Positions 1 through 5,139 of a stretch of DNA of 9,460 nucleotides are shown piece after piece. The first letter of the stretch is position 1, and the number at the start of each line of letters is the position of its first letter. The stretch is taken from positions 1-9,460 of the forward strand of contig JBIKLX010000127.1 of assembly GCA_044359565.1 (NCBI GenBank), in the 5' to 3' direction. Both the position numbers and the translations under genes were made by a program. Below the pieces are notes generated by a model, which had not been told where the DNA came from, searched no databases, and was given only the letters and a program-made list of their open reading frames with translations. This DNA is from VFMC01 sp044359565. GTDB taxonomy: Bacteria; Actinomycetota; Acidimicrobiia; Acidimicrobiales; Ilumatobacteraceae.

Positions 1-140
1 CTTGGTACGAGCCGTCGGTGCACCGGCTCGAGACGGTGCAGCGCTCGCTGCTGTGGCGCCATCTCACCGGCGACAGCGGGTTCGACGTCGACTGGTACCT
101 CACGCGCACCGAGCGCCGCGCCGCACTGGTGGCGCCATGA
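1..140 (+). CDS. 3' end of an unrecognised protein (partial)
   Basis: The frame beginning at base 3 is open from the window edge to a TGA at 138-140 and encodes about 45 C-terminal residues (starting WYEPSVHRLE, ending RRAALVAP). The fragment is rich in W, R and L and contains GFDVDWYLTRTERR. I do not recognise the family from this tail. Its stop overlaps the start of the next gene as ATGA (137-140), so the two are probably translated together. Codon positions show the expected GC-rich third base, which supports this frame over the alternatives. The start and most of the gene lie outside the window. Confidence 0.6.
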   Translation, partial: WYEPSVHRLETVQRSLLWRHLTGDSGFDVDWYLTRTERRAALVAP

Positions 141-409
141 GCACCCGACAGCAGGTGCTGATGATGTGGCTGGCCAGCTCGTCGCTCGACAGCCGGGTGC
201 TCGGCTGGTCGTTCTTCGATGGCACCGCGGGCACCGGCCCGCAACCCGCCGGCGACCCGCCGTACCCCACCGGGGTGGCAGCACTCGTCGACGGATGGCG
301 ATTGCTGCAGATGTCGCCCCTCATCCCGCCGATCCCCGGCCACGAACGCGACACCTCGTTCCTGAAGCACGAGTTCGTGTTCGAGCGCCTCATCGACGGC
401 AACGCCTGA
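137..409 (+). CDS. hypothetical 90-aa protein
   Basis: A 90-residue protein starting MSTRQQVLMM and ending FERLIDGNA. The ATG at 137 was chosen because it overlaps the upstream stop as ATGA, the arrangement used repeatedly elsewhere in this window. A longer reading to base 2 would be an arginine-rich shadow of the upstream gene. No signal peptide or membrane span is seen. Notable stretches are a proline/glycine-rich centre (GDPPYPTGVAALVDGWRLLQ, about residues 39-58) and a SPLIPPIPGHERDTSFLKHEF segment before a short C-terminal helix. It looks like a small soluble accessory protein of whatever the upstream gene encodes. I cannot name a family. Confidence 0.65.
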   Translation: MSTRQQVLMMWLASSSLDSRVLGWSFFDGTAGTGPQPAGDPPYPTGVAALVDGWRLLQMSPLIPPIPGHERDTSFLKHEFVFERLIDGNA

Positions 410-442
410 GACCCGACCGCGCCGGGGCGCGATGATGGGGAC

Positions 443-1009
443 ATGCATCGCAACGGCGACCGCGCCTCCGAGGTCGACGACCCGATCCGCGGCTTCCTCG
501 TCGCCTGCGCCGAGCGACTGACCCGTCACGCCACCACGGCACCTGCCGCCGATGGCGCGGCTGCGTTCGCCGGCGCTGTCGAGCGATCGACACCGCTGCC
601 GCTCGAACCGTCGTGGCTGCCAGTGCTCGACACCATCACCGAGGTCGACCCCACGCCGCTCGGGCAGCGCTTCGCCGGGGTCGCTCCGCTGCTGCACTGG
701 GAGCCCACGTTCCGCACCGACGACCACGGCATCGAGATCGCGCTTGCCCCACTCGAGCGCATGTGCGACCTGGGCGAGCTGACGGTGGGCGTGATGTATG
801 TCGCCCCGGGTTGCTGCTATCCGCTGCACGCCCATCCGCCGCACGAGCTGTACATCACCCTCGCCGGCCACGGCGAGTGGCGCTACGGCGGCCACGACGG
901 ATTCCGCACCGTCGCGCCCGACGCCGTGCTCTACAACCGCCCCGGCGACCTGCACTCCGCCGTTGCCGGCGCCACCCCCCTGGTGGCCCTCTACGTCCTG
1001 TGGCCCTGA
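443..1009 (+). CDS. cupin protein of the DMSP lyase (DddL/DddQ) superfamily
   Basis: A 188-aa protein whose C-terminal two thirds form a single small cupin barrel. The first cupin motif is YPLHAHPPHELY (residues 126-137), giving Y126, H129, H131, E135 and Y137. The second is YNRPGDLHSAV with H171, followed by TPLVALYVLWP at the C-terminus. The YPxHxHPxxExY spacing and the PGxxHxxxxxxxPLxALYxxW ending are the pattern of dimethylsulfoniopropionate lyases of the DddL/DddQ/DddW group. In those enzymes the His/Glu residues bind a divalent metal and a Tyr acts as base, cleaving DMSP to dimethyl sulfide and acrylate. The family also contains cupins without DMSP activity, so the reaction is inferred. 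The N-terminus is helical, with no signal peptide. The ATG at 443 has GGGG just upstream and follows a GC hairpin (419-430). No acrylate-using genes lie beside it. Confidence 0.72.
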   Translation: MHRNGDRASEVDDPIRGFLVACAERLTRHATTAPAADGAAAFAGAVERSTPLPLEPSWLPVLDTITEVDPTPLGQRFAGVAPLLHWEPTFRTDDHGIEIALAPLERMCDLGELTVGVMYVAPGCCYPLHAHPPHELYITLAGHGEWRYGGHDGFRTVAPDAVLYNRPGDLHSAVAGATPLVALYVLWP

Positions 1010-1072
1010 CCAGTACGCCCGCCGCACCCCGGCCCCGTACCCCGCCCTGCAGCCGCACCCCGGGCTCGGCTG

Positions 1073-1120
1073 TCTGTGTCGTGACACAGAGCAGACGGTC
1101 GCTCTGTGTCACGACACAGA
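1073..1120. repeat. perfect 20-bp inverted repeat built from two near-palindromes
   Basis: Positions 1073-1092 and 1101-1120 are exact reverse complements, separated by an 8-nt loop (AGACGGTC). Each arm is itself a dyad: TCTGTGTC, two bases, GACACAGA. The two dyad centres are 30 bp apart, close to three helical turns. The element lies 63 bp after the cupin stop and 131 bp before the DUF411 start. It could be a strong RNA hairpin ending the cupin transcript, although no T-run follows. It could also be a double operator for a dimeric regulator, or a dispersed palindromic repeat. The sequence shows the structure directly; the role is open. Confidence 0.85.
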
Positions 1121-1156
1121 GAACGAGGCACGGGGTCAGCGGAAGGAGGAGTGCGC

Positions 1157-1204
1157 ATGTCTCGTGTCGAACACCATCAGGTGTCGATGCGGCAACAGCG
1201 ATGA
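1157..1204 (+). CDS. possible 15-codon leader ORF
   Basis: An ATG at 1157 follows AGGAGG at 1144-1149 with a 7-nt spacer, the best Shine-Dalgarno sequence in the window. It opens a 15-residue ORF (MSRVEHHQVSMRQQR) ending in TGA at 1202-1204. That stop overlaps an ATG at 1201, which is in frame with the DUF411 lipoprotein 17 codons further on. The message would fold into a hairpin inside this ORF (1167-1187). This resembles an attenuating or coupling leader peptide. Against it, so short an ORF has little statistical support, and the lipoprotein has a good start of its own at 1252. No known leader-peptide family is recognised. Confidence 0.35.
   Translation: MSRVEHHQVSMRQQR
1167..1187 (+). other. 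hairpin inside the leader ORF
   Basis: TCG, a bulged A, then ACACC pairs with GGTGT followed by CGA around an ATCA loop. This gives 8 base pairs with one bulge. It lies within the putative leader ORF and could modulate translation into the DUF411 gene. It is seen in sequence only. Confidence 0.4.
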
Positions 1205-1237
1205 CCGACGCGACCTGCTCGCCTCAGCGGAGGTCGC

Positions 1238-1243
1238 TACGGT
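1238..1243 (+). promoter_or_regulatory. candidate -10 element for a leaderless DUF411 transcript
   Basis: TACGGT fits the actinobacterial TANNNT -10 pattern and sits 8 bp before the ATG at 1252. That is the spacing expected when transcription starts at the start codon itself. No convincing -35 is visible. It competes with the model in which translation enters from the ATG at 1201. Confidence 0.3.
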
Positions 1244-1251
1244 ACGGAGCG

Positions 1252-1746
1252 ATGACACCGCTCAGCCGACGACAACTGGTGGCATTCGCGGTCCTCACGG
1301 TCGCCGCCGCGGGCTGCGCCTCGGGTGGCTCCACCGACAGCACCACATCGACGGCAGCTGCTGCCGAGTTGACCGGCGTGCGGTTCGACGTGCATCGCGA
1401 CCCTGGTTGAGGCTGCTGCATCGAGTGGGTCGTGTACCTGCGCAACCGTGGAGCCACCGTCGAGGTGAACGACGACCCCGAGCGCGACGAGTTCCGGGCG
1501 TCCAAGGGCATCTCCGACGACGTGTCGTCGTGTCATACGGCCGAGGTCGACGGTTACCTCGTCGAGGGCCACGTTCCGGTCGAGGCCATCACCCGGTTGC
1601 TGGCCGAGCGACCCGACGCCGTGGGCCTGGCGCTGCCGGGCATGCCCGGCGACTCGCCCGGCATGGGCGGTGACGAAGCCACCTGGGCGACGCTGCCGGT
1701 GGTGCTGATCGGTAACGACGGTTCCACCACCGCCTGGCAGTTCTGA
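1252..1746 (+). CDS. DUF411 metal-binding lipoprotein with an in-frame TGA at the first Cys of CxCC
   Basis: Read through the TGA at 1408-1410, the frame encodes 164 residues. Residues 1-22 form an export signal with a twin-arginine SRRQLV motif, a hydrophobic stretch and a lipobox-like AAGC with C22, so the product is probably a Tat- or Sec-exported lipoprotein. After a Ser/Thr/Ala linker comes a complete DUF411 domain: HRDPG, TGA, GCCIEW, then SSCHT (C94, H95), DGYLVEGHVP (H107), and PGMPGDSPGM (M131, M138). DUF411 proteins have a thioredoxin-like fold, carry a CxCC motif, and are often found with copper-handling genes. Here the first Cys is a TGA codon (residue 53) and all other conserved residues are intact. 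The remaining coding sequence has no frameshift. It may be a selenoprotein or a gene broken by a single TGC-to-TGA change. An ATG at 1201 is an alternative start. Without readthrough the product is only 52 residues; a restart at GTG 1432 would lack CxCC. Confidence 0.8.
1408..1410 (+). other. in-frame TGA, candidate selenocysteine codon
   Basis: The TGA is codon 53 of the DUF411 frame, in the context GAC CCT GGT TGA GGC TGC TGC. Family members normally have Cys here (P-x-C-G-C-C). The frame is open on both sides with clear DUF411 conservation. Other genes in the window use TGA as a normal stop, so global reassignment of TGA is excluded, and decoding would need a local signal plus SelA/B/C/D encoded elsewhere. 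Confidence 0.5.
1417..1436 (+). promoter_or_regulatory. candidate bacterial SECIS-like hairpin downstream of the TGA
   Basis: TGCA (1417-1420) pairs with TGTA (1433-1436), with one G-U. A bulged T follows at 1421, then CGA (1422-1424) pairs with TCG (1430-1432), leaving a GTGGG loop (1425-1429). A bulged U, three base pairs and a small loop beginning with G and U resemble the part of the E. coli fdhF SECIS that SelB recognises. The loop begins 15 nt after the TGA, slightly closer than the roughly 16-37 nt usually quoted for bacterial elements. Short hairpins are common in GC-rich DNA, so this is weak evidence alone. Confidence 0.3.
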
Positions 1747-1798
1747 CAGCACGCCCCGTGGCGGGCACGAGCACGCTCCGGCTGCGGGCCTGATGTGA

Positions 1799-1816
1799 CA
1801 CCCTCCTGTCAGGGTG
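1799..1816 (+). promoter_or_regulatory. hairpin overlapping the ribosome binding site of the DUF4160 gene
   Basis: CACCCT (1799-1804) and AGGGTG (1811-1816) form a perfect 6-bp inverted repeat around CCTGTC. The 3' arm contains the AGGG/GGTGGAG ribosome binding region that precedes the ATG at 1822. The element could mask that site in mRNA or act as a DNA operator for the gene pair. An alternative 5-bp pairing (TGACA/TGTCA, 1796-1811) is mutually exclusive with it. Confidence 0.4.
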
Positions 1817-1821
1817 GAGTG

Positions 1822-2082
1822 ATGCCACGGATCAGCGAGTTCTACGGGATCGCCATCTACATGTATTTCGCCGACCACCGGCCGCCGCACTTCCATGCCA
1901 TCTACGCCGAAGACGAGGCGCTCATCCGCATCGACGATGGTTCTGTCATGCTCGGTCGTCTCCCCACGACCGCATCCCAACTCGTCGAGCGGTGGCGCCT
2001 GCTCCATCGCGAAGAACTGCTTTCGAACTGGGCGCTCGCACAGGTGCCCGCGCCCCTGTCCGCCATTGAGCCGCTCCGTTAG
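1822..2082 (+). CDS. DUF4160 domain protein
   Basis: An 86-aa protein that is all domain. It begins MPRISEFYGIAIYMYFADH, continues with the hallmark HRPPHFHA (residues 19-26), then an acidic/IDDG strand and a C-terminal helix VERWRLLHREELLSNW. This is the DUF4160 pattern. The start at 1822 was chosen over a GTG nine codons upstream because family members begin at MPxIS and an AGGGTGGAG ribosome site lies immediately before it. It is followed 9 bp later by a DUF2442 gene, the usual partner. Such pairs are commonly predicted as small toxin-antitoxin-like modules, with DUF4160 as the candidate toxin. The biochemical activity is unknown, so the role is inferred from pairing. The His-rich PPHFH motif may bind metal or nucleic acid, which is also inference. 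Confidence 0.85.
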   Translation: MPRISEFYGIAIYMYFADHRPPHFHAIYAEDEALIRIDDGSVMLGRLPTTASQLVERWRLLHREELLSNWALAQVPAPLSAIEPLR

Positions 2083-2091
2083 TCTTCGGCC

Positions 2092-2388
2092 ATGAGCGAA
2101 ATGACGCGAGTGACTCAGGTCGACCACCTCGGCGGCCGACTTCTGCGCGTGACGTTCTCTGACGGGCTCGTTCGTGAACTCGACTTTGCCGACGCACTCA
2201 TCGGACTCCTGGCAGCGGTTGATGACGACATGACCTTCGCATCTGCCCACCTCGACGCTGTCGCAGGAACGGTCTGTTGGCCGGGCGGCATCGACCTCGA
2301 TCCTGACGTGTTGCACGGCGACCACGCAGCGGCCTCTGAGGTCGAGCCCCGCTTGGTCCGCGAGTACCGCCTGCGCCAAGCCGGCTGA
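2092..2388 (+). CDS. DUF2442 domain protein, partner of DUF4160
   Basis: A 98-aa protein with the DUF2442 layout: an N-terminal VTQVDHLGGRLLRVTF strand pair, SDGLVRELDF (about residues 23-32), a helix, then FASAHLDAVAGTVCWPGGIDLDPDVL, whose W-P-G-G-x-D-L-D-P-D-x-L ending is typical. The ATG at 2092 has no good ribosome site and lies 9 bp after the DUF4160 stop, so translation is probably coupled. ATG 2101 is an alternative three codons in. In predicted two-gene modules DUF2442 is the likely antitoxin or regulator. It has a longer C-terminal tail than minimal members (residues 78-98, charged). No separate promoter is evident. Confidence 0.85.
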   Translation: MSEMTRVTQVDHLGGRLLRVTFSDGLVRELDFADALIGLLAAVDDDMTFASAHLDAVAGTVCWPGGIDLDPDVLHGDHAAASEVEPRLVREYRLRQAG

Positions 2389-2411
2389 AGTCGCGGTACG
2401 TCGTGCAGCCG
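2382..2411. terminator. possible weak bidirectional terminator between convergent genes
   Basis: CGGCTG (2382-2387) and CAGCCG (2406-2411) are inverted repeats around an 18-nt loop, in the 27-bp gap between the convergent stops of the DUF2442 and VOC genes. The position suits a shared terminator, but the stem is short and there is no T-run. Confidence 0.25.
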
Positions 2412-2415
2412 CGCG

Positions 2416-2898
2416 TCAGTCGCCGCGGCGGGCGCGCCCGATGGCGGCGATGTCGATCTTGCGCATCGTCATCATCGCCTCGAACACCCGCTTGGCGGCC
2501 TGCGGGTCGGGGTCGGCCATCCCGTCGCTGAGCGCACGCGGCGTGATCTGCCACGACAGACCCCAACGGTCCTTGCACCAACCGCACTGGCTCTCGGCAC
2601 CGCCGTTGTCGACGATGGCGTTCCACAGTCGATCGGTCTCGGCCTGGTCGTCGGTGGCGATCTGGAACGAGAAGGCCTCCGACTGGCTGAATGCCGGGCC
2701 GCCGTTCAGGCCCAGGCAGGGGATGCCTGCCACGGTGAACTCCACCGTCAGCACATCGCCCTCCTTGCCGTCGGGATAGTCGCTCAGCGCAAGGTCGACG
2801 CGGCCGACCGAACTGTCGGGGAAGGTGGCCGCGTAGAACTCGGCCGCCGCGAGCGCATCGCGGTCGAACCAGATGCAGATCCTGTTCTTCGGGGTCAT
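2416..2898 (-). CDS. VOC-family PhnB-like protein (3-dmu-9_3-mt domain)
   Basis: A 160-aa protein beginning MTPKNRICIWFDRDALAAAE. It has the PhnB-like glyoxalase/VOC pattern: AAEFYAATFPDSSVGRV, VLTVEFTVAGIPCLGLNGGP (about residues 49-68), SEAFSFQIATDDQAETDRLWNAI, and GWCKDRWGLSWQITPRAL. The family is often labelled 3-demethylubiquinone methyltransferase-like, but members are VOC-fold proteins of mostly unknown substrate and this should not be read as a methyltransferase. The ATG at 2898 was chosen because it overlaps the upstream stop as TGATG and begins the conserved domain; a longer reading is a shadow of the upstream gene. The C-terminal RVFEAMMTMRKIDIAAI helix is also typical. It is the last gene of the minus-strand run and may be co-translated. 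It is probably cytosolic. Confidence 0.85.
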   Translation of the reverse strand: MTPKNRICIWFDRDALAAAEFYAATFPDSSVGRVDLALSDYPDGKEGDVLTVEFTVAGIPCLGLNGGPAFSQSEAFSFQIATDDQAETDRLWNAIVDNGGAESQCGWCKDRWGLSWQITPRALSDGMADPDPQAAKRVFEAMMTMRKIDIAAIGRARRGD

Positions 2899-3302
2899 CA
2901 CATGTCCTTCGGTGCGAGGGATGGCGGGCATCCGAGCGTACGCAGGAATGCGGTGTGCGCACCCTCCGGGTCGAGGTCGGTGGCCACCTCGATGAGCGAC
3001 GTCTCGTCGGGTGTGCCGCGCACCCGGCCGTCTGCCTCCACCGCCACCGCCATCCGGGTGAAGGTGAACCACTCGGGCGCGGTCAGGGCGAGCAGCGTCA
3101 GCGGGTCATGCGCCCAGCTCCGGTCGTTCGGCACGCCCTCGCGCAGGCCCGACAGGAACTGCCAGAACCGCCGGGCCTCGTCGGCCATCAGCGGGCCGAT
3201 GGCCAGCACGTCGAGCGAGCCCGGTTCGGCCGCCGCCAGTTCGATGAGCACATCGACCGCGTCACCCGGTTCGTAGTGGGCGTCGGTGCACCACGCCGTC
3301 AC
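2898..3302 (-). pseudogene. nucleoside hydrolase-like remnant, possibly still translated
   Basis: A 134-aa ORF from a GTG. Residues 11-38 (EPGDAVDVLIELAAAEPGSLDVLAIGPL) match the middle of inosine/uridine-preferring nucleoside hydrolases. Residues 64-92 (AHDPLTLLALTAPEWFTFTRMAVAVEADG) match their C-terminal part, with the conserved HD pair (H65, D66) that contributes to metal and substrate binding. The N-terminal DxDxGxDD calcium/ribose site is absent. The segment that normally follows GPLTN is also missing, so only parts of a roughly 300-aa enzyme remain. Catalysis as a nucleosidase is unlikely. However, the GTG overlaps the response-regulator stop as GTGA and the stop overlaps the VOC start as TGATG, so the ORF may still be translated as a link in the operon. 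It could alternatively be a divergent small relative. Family assignment is moderate. Confidence 0.6.
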
Positions 3303-4000
3303 TCACCGGGACTGACGAGTCCCGTCTCGTACCCGATCACCACCAGTTGTGCCCGGTCGCGGGCGTTCAGCTTGCCGAGGATCCGGCTGACGTGCGTCTT
3401 CGCCGTGAGCGGCGACATGTACAGCGATTCGCCGATCTCGGCATTCGTCTTGCCCCGTGCAACCTCGGCCAGTACCTCGCGCTCGCGCTCGCTCAGCACA
3501 TCGAGCGGGCCGGGTGTGCCGGGACGACTGACCGGCCGGTTGACGAGGTCGGCGACCAGACGTCGCGTCATTGCGGGAGAGATGAGCACATCGCCCTCGA
3601 CAGCGGCCCGGATCGCCTCGAGCAGGAGCCGAGGCGGCGTGTCTTTCAAGAGGAACCCGGACGCACCTGCCCGCAACGCCTCGTAGACGTACTCGTCGAG
3701 CGCGAACGTGGTCAGCACGAGCACCTTGGTCGACCGCAGTCGGTCGTCGCCGCAGATCGCACGCGTGGCGTCGAGCCCGTCCATCCGGGGCATGCGGATG
3801 TCCATCAGCACCACATCGGGCCGGACGCGCCACGTCTCGGCGAGCGCCTCCGCACCGTCACCGACCTCGCCGACCACCTCGATGCCGGGTTCGTTGGCGA
3901 GCAGCGCGGCGAACCCGCGGCGAACCAGCTCCTGATCGTCGGCGAGCAACACGCGGATGTCGCGCCCCGCTACGACCGGCGGCACACTCGCCGCAGTCAC
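3299..4000 (-). CDS. NarL/FixJ-type DNA-binding response regulator
   Basis: A 233-aa two-domain regulator. The receiver domain (about residues 14-130) has the acidic pair D21/D22, phospho-acceptor D67 in VLMDIRMP, the switch threonine in VLVLTTF (T97/T98) and K119 in FLLKD. A linker leads to a LuxR/NarL-type helix-turn-helix (about 167-225: LSEREREVLAEVARGKTNAEIGE, then SPLTAKTHVSRILGKL). Phosphorylated by its kinase, it should dimerise and bind promoter DNA. The start is the GTG at 4000 because it overlaps the kinase stop as GTGA. A longer reading upstream is an arginine-rich shadow of the kinase gene. Its stop overlaps the next ORF as GTGA. Likely targets include its own operon promoter, which is an inference. 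All key residues are present. Confidence 0.93.
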   Translation of the reverse strand: MTAASVPPVVAGRDIRVLLADDQELVRRGFAALLANEPGIEVVGEVGDGAEALAETWRVRPDVVLMDIRMPRMDGLDATRAICGDDRLRSTKVLVLTTFALDEYVYEALRAGASGFLLKDTPPRLLLEAIRAAVEGDVLISPAMTRRLVADLVNRPVSRPGTPGPLDVLSEREREVLAEVARGKTNAEIGESLYMSPLTAKTHVSRILGKLNARDRAQLVVIGYETGLVSPGE

Positions 4001-5139
4001 TCGCCGCTCCCGTCCGACGACTGGTACGGCACGAACGCACGCACGACGAACCCGCCATCGCCGGTGTGACCGGCTTCGACAGTGCCGCCGAGGAGTTCGG
4101 CCCGCTCGCGGATGGCGACCAGACCGATGCCGGTGCTGGGCGCCGCAGGGGCCGCAACTGCTGGCGCATCGTTCGCCACCACGACGTGCACACCCGCGGG
4201 CGAGTGACGCAGCGTGACGACGGTGGGCACATCGCCGGCGTGGCGAGCGACGTTGACGAGGCACTCGTGCACGATGCGATGCACCGTGACCACGGTGCTC
4301 TCGGCCACACCTGTGGGATAGGCACCATCCTCGACGACGTGCACCCTGGTGGAACCTTCGGCAGCCGCAGCGACGACGTCGTGGAGCCCGGCAGGATCGG
4401 CCGGCACTGGCCGCAGCGGTACGGACTCGTCGGAGCGCAGGAGTCCGAGGAGAGATCGCAATTCGTCAAGCGATCGTCGGCCGACGTCGTTGATCTGCTC
4501 GAGCGCGGAGCGGGCGGCCACCGGATCCCGCTCGAAGACGTGGGCGGCGACACCCGCTTGCACCGTGATGGCCGACAGTGAGTGGGCAACGATGTCGTGC
4601 AAGTCGTGGGCAATCCGAAGACGTTCGGCCTGCAGCCGCTCGGCGACCTCTCGCTCGACAGCCTCCGTTCGGCGTCGCAGATTGGCGCGGCGGGCGTCGG
4701 CAGCGGCGACCGGCAGGAGCAGCACAGCCGTATCGGTGATCCACTCGAACCAGAACTGCTCATCGCCGAATCGCGCCCCCAGTCCGGCAACCGTGACGGC
4801 CACGCCTGCCCCGAACCAGATGACCGACCGTTGGTCGCTGCTGCGCACCAGTCGATACAGCGCCACCACGAGCAGGGGCCGCAGCGCAAGGTGACTCGAC
4901 GTGGTCGCCAGCGTGACCACATCGAGCACCCCGATCACGACCACCGCGAGCCGACCGAATCGATCGAACCGACCGACGACGTCGACCAGCGCAGCCGCCA
5001 CGACCACGAGCACGATCCCACCCGCTCGCCACCCCGACTCGACATCAGGGGCGAAGGCCAGCACCCCGATCGACACCGCCGCCGCCACGACGAGGGCAGC
5101 CAGATCGGCGCGGCGCGGGTTCAGCAACGGGCGCATCAT
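3997..5139 (-). CDS. NarL-family sensor histidine kinase (HisKA_3)
   Basis: A 380-aa membrane kinase. The N-terminal part (residues about 12-150) has several hydrophobic segments: 12-30, 40-56, 63-80, 86-97, 107-121 and 136-148. There is no large extracytoplasmic sensor domain, so it probably senses within the membrane or through the neighbouring transporter. The dimerisation and phosphotransfer region is ERLRIAHDLHDIVAHSLS with H181 as likely phospho-acceptor. The ATPase domain has an N-box HECLVNVARHA (N296) and a glycine-rich STGIGLVAIRERAELLGG (335-352). The ATG at 5139 overlaps the permease stop as ATGA; ATG 5136 follows directly. An upstream extension to 5256 would be a shadow of the permease. 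It partners the response regulator next to it (GTGA overlap). Confidence 0.92.
   Translation of the reverse strand: MMRPLLNPRRADLAALVVAAAVSIGVLAFAPDVESGWRAGGIVLVVVAAALVDVVGRFDRFGRLAVVVIGVLDVVTLATTSSHLALRPLLVVALYRLVRSSDQRSVIWFGAGVAVTVAGLGARFGDEQFWFEWITDTAVLLLPVAAADARRANLRRRTEAVEREVAERLQAERLRIAHDLHDIVAHSLSAITVQAGVAAHVFERDPVAARSALEQINDVGRRSLDELRSLLGLLRSDESVPLRPVPADPAGLHDVVAAAAEGSTRVHVVEDGAYPTGVAESTVVTVHRIVHECLVNVARHAGDVPTVVTLRHSPAGVHVVVANDAPAVAAPAAPSTGIGLVAIRERAELLGGTVEAGHTGDGGFVVRAFVPYQSSDGSGE

Noticed and set aside
613..1251. An N-terminal extension of the lipoprotein frame back through the cupin gene.
   Set aside because: It is an Arg-rich shadow of the cupin, and the signal peptide begins at 1252 (or at most 1201).
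1432..1746. An independent 104-aa gene starting at GTG 1432.
   Set aside because: It would begin in the middle of the DUF411 fold and lose the CxCC motif. It is better read as the 3' part of the 1252-1746 gene.
1753..1766. A short GCCC/GGGC stem after DUF411 as a terminator.
   Set aside because: It has only four pairs and no T-run, and similar stems are everywhere in this GC-rich sequence.
1237..2379. A 380-codon minus-strand frame opposite the DUF411, DUF4160 and DUF2442 genes.
   Set aside because: All three + strand genes match known families, and the antisense product shows no recognisable motif.
2416..2898. Calling the PhnB-like protein a ubiquinone methyltransferase.
   Set aside because: The label is a historical misnomer for this VOC subfamily; no SAM-binding motif is present.
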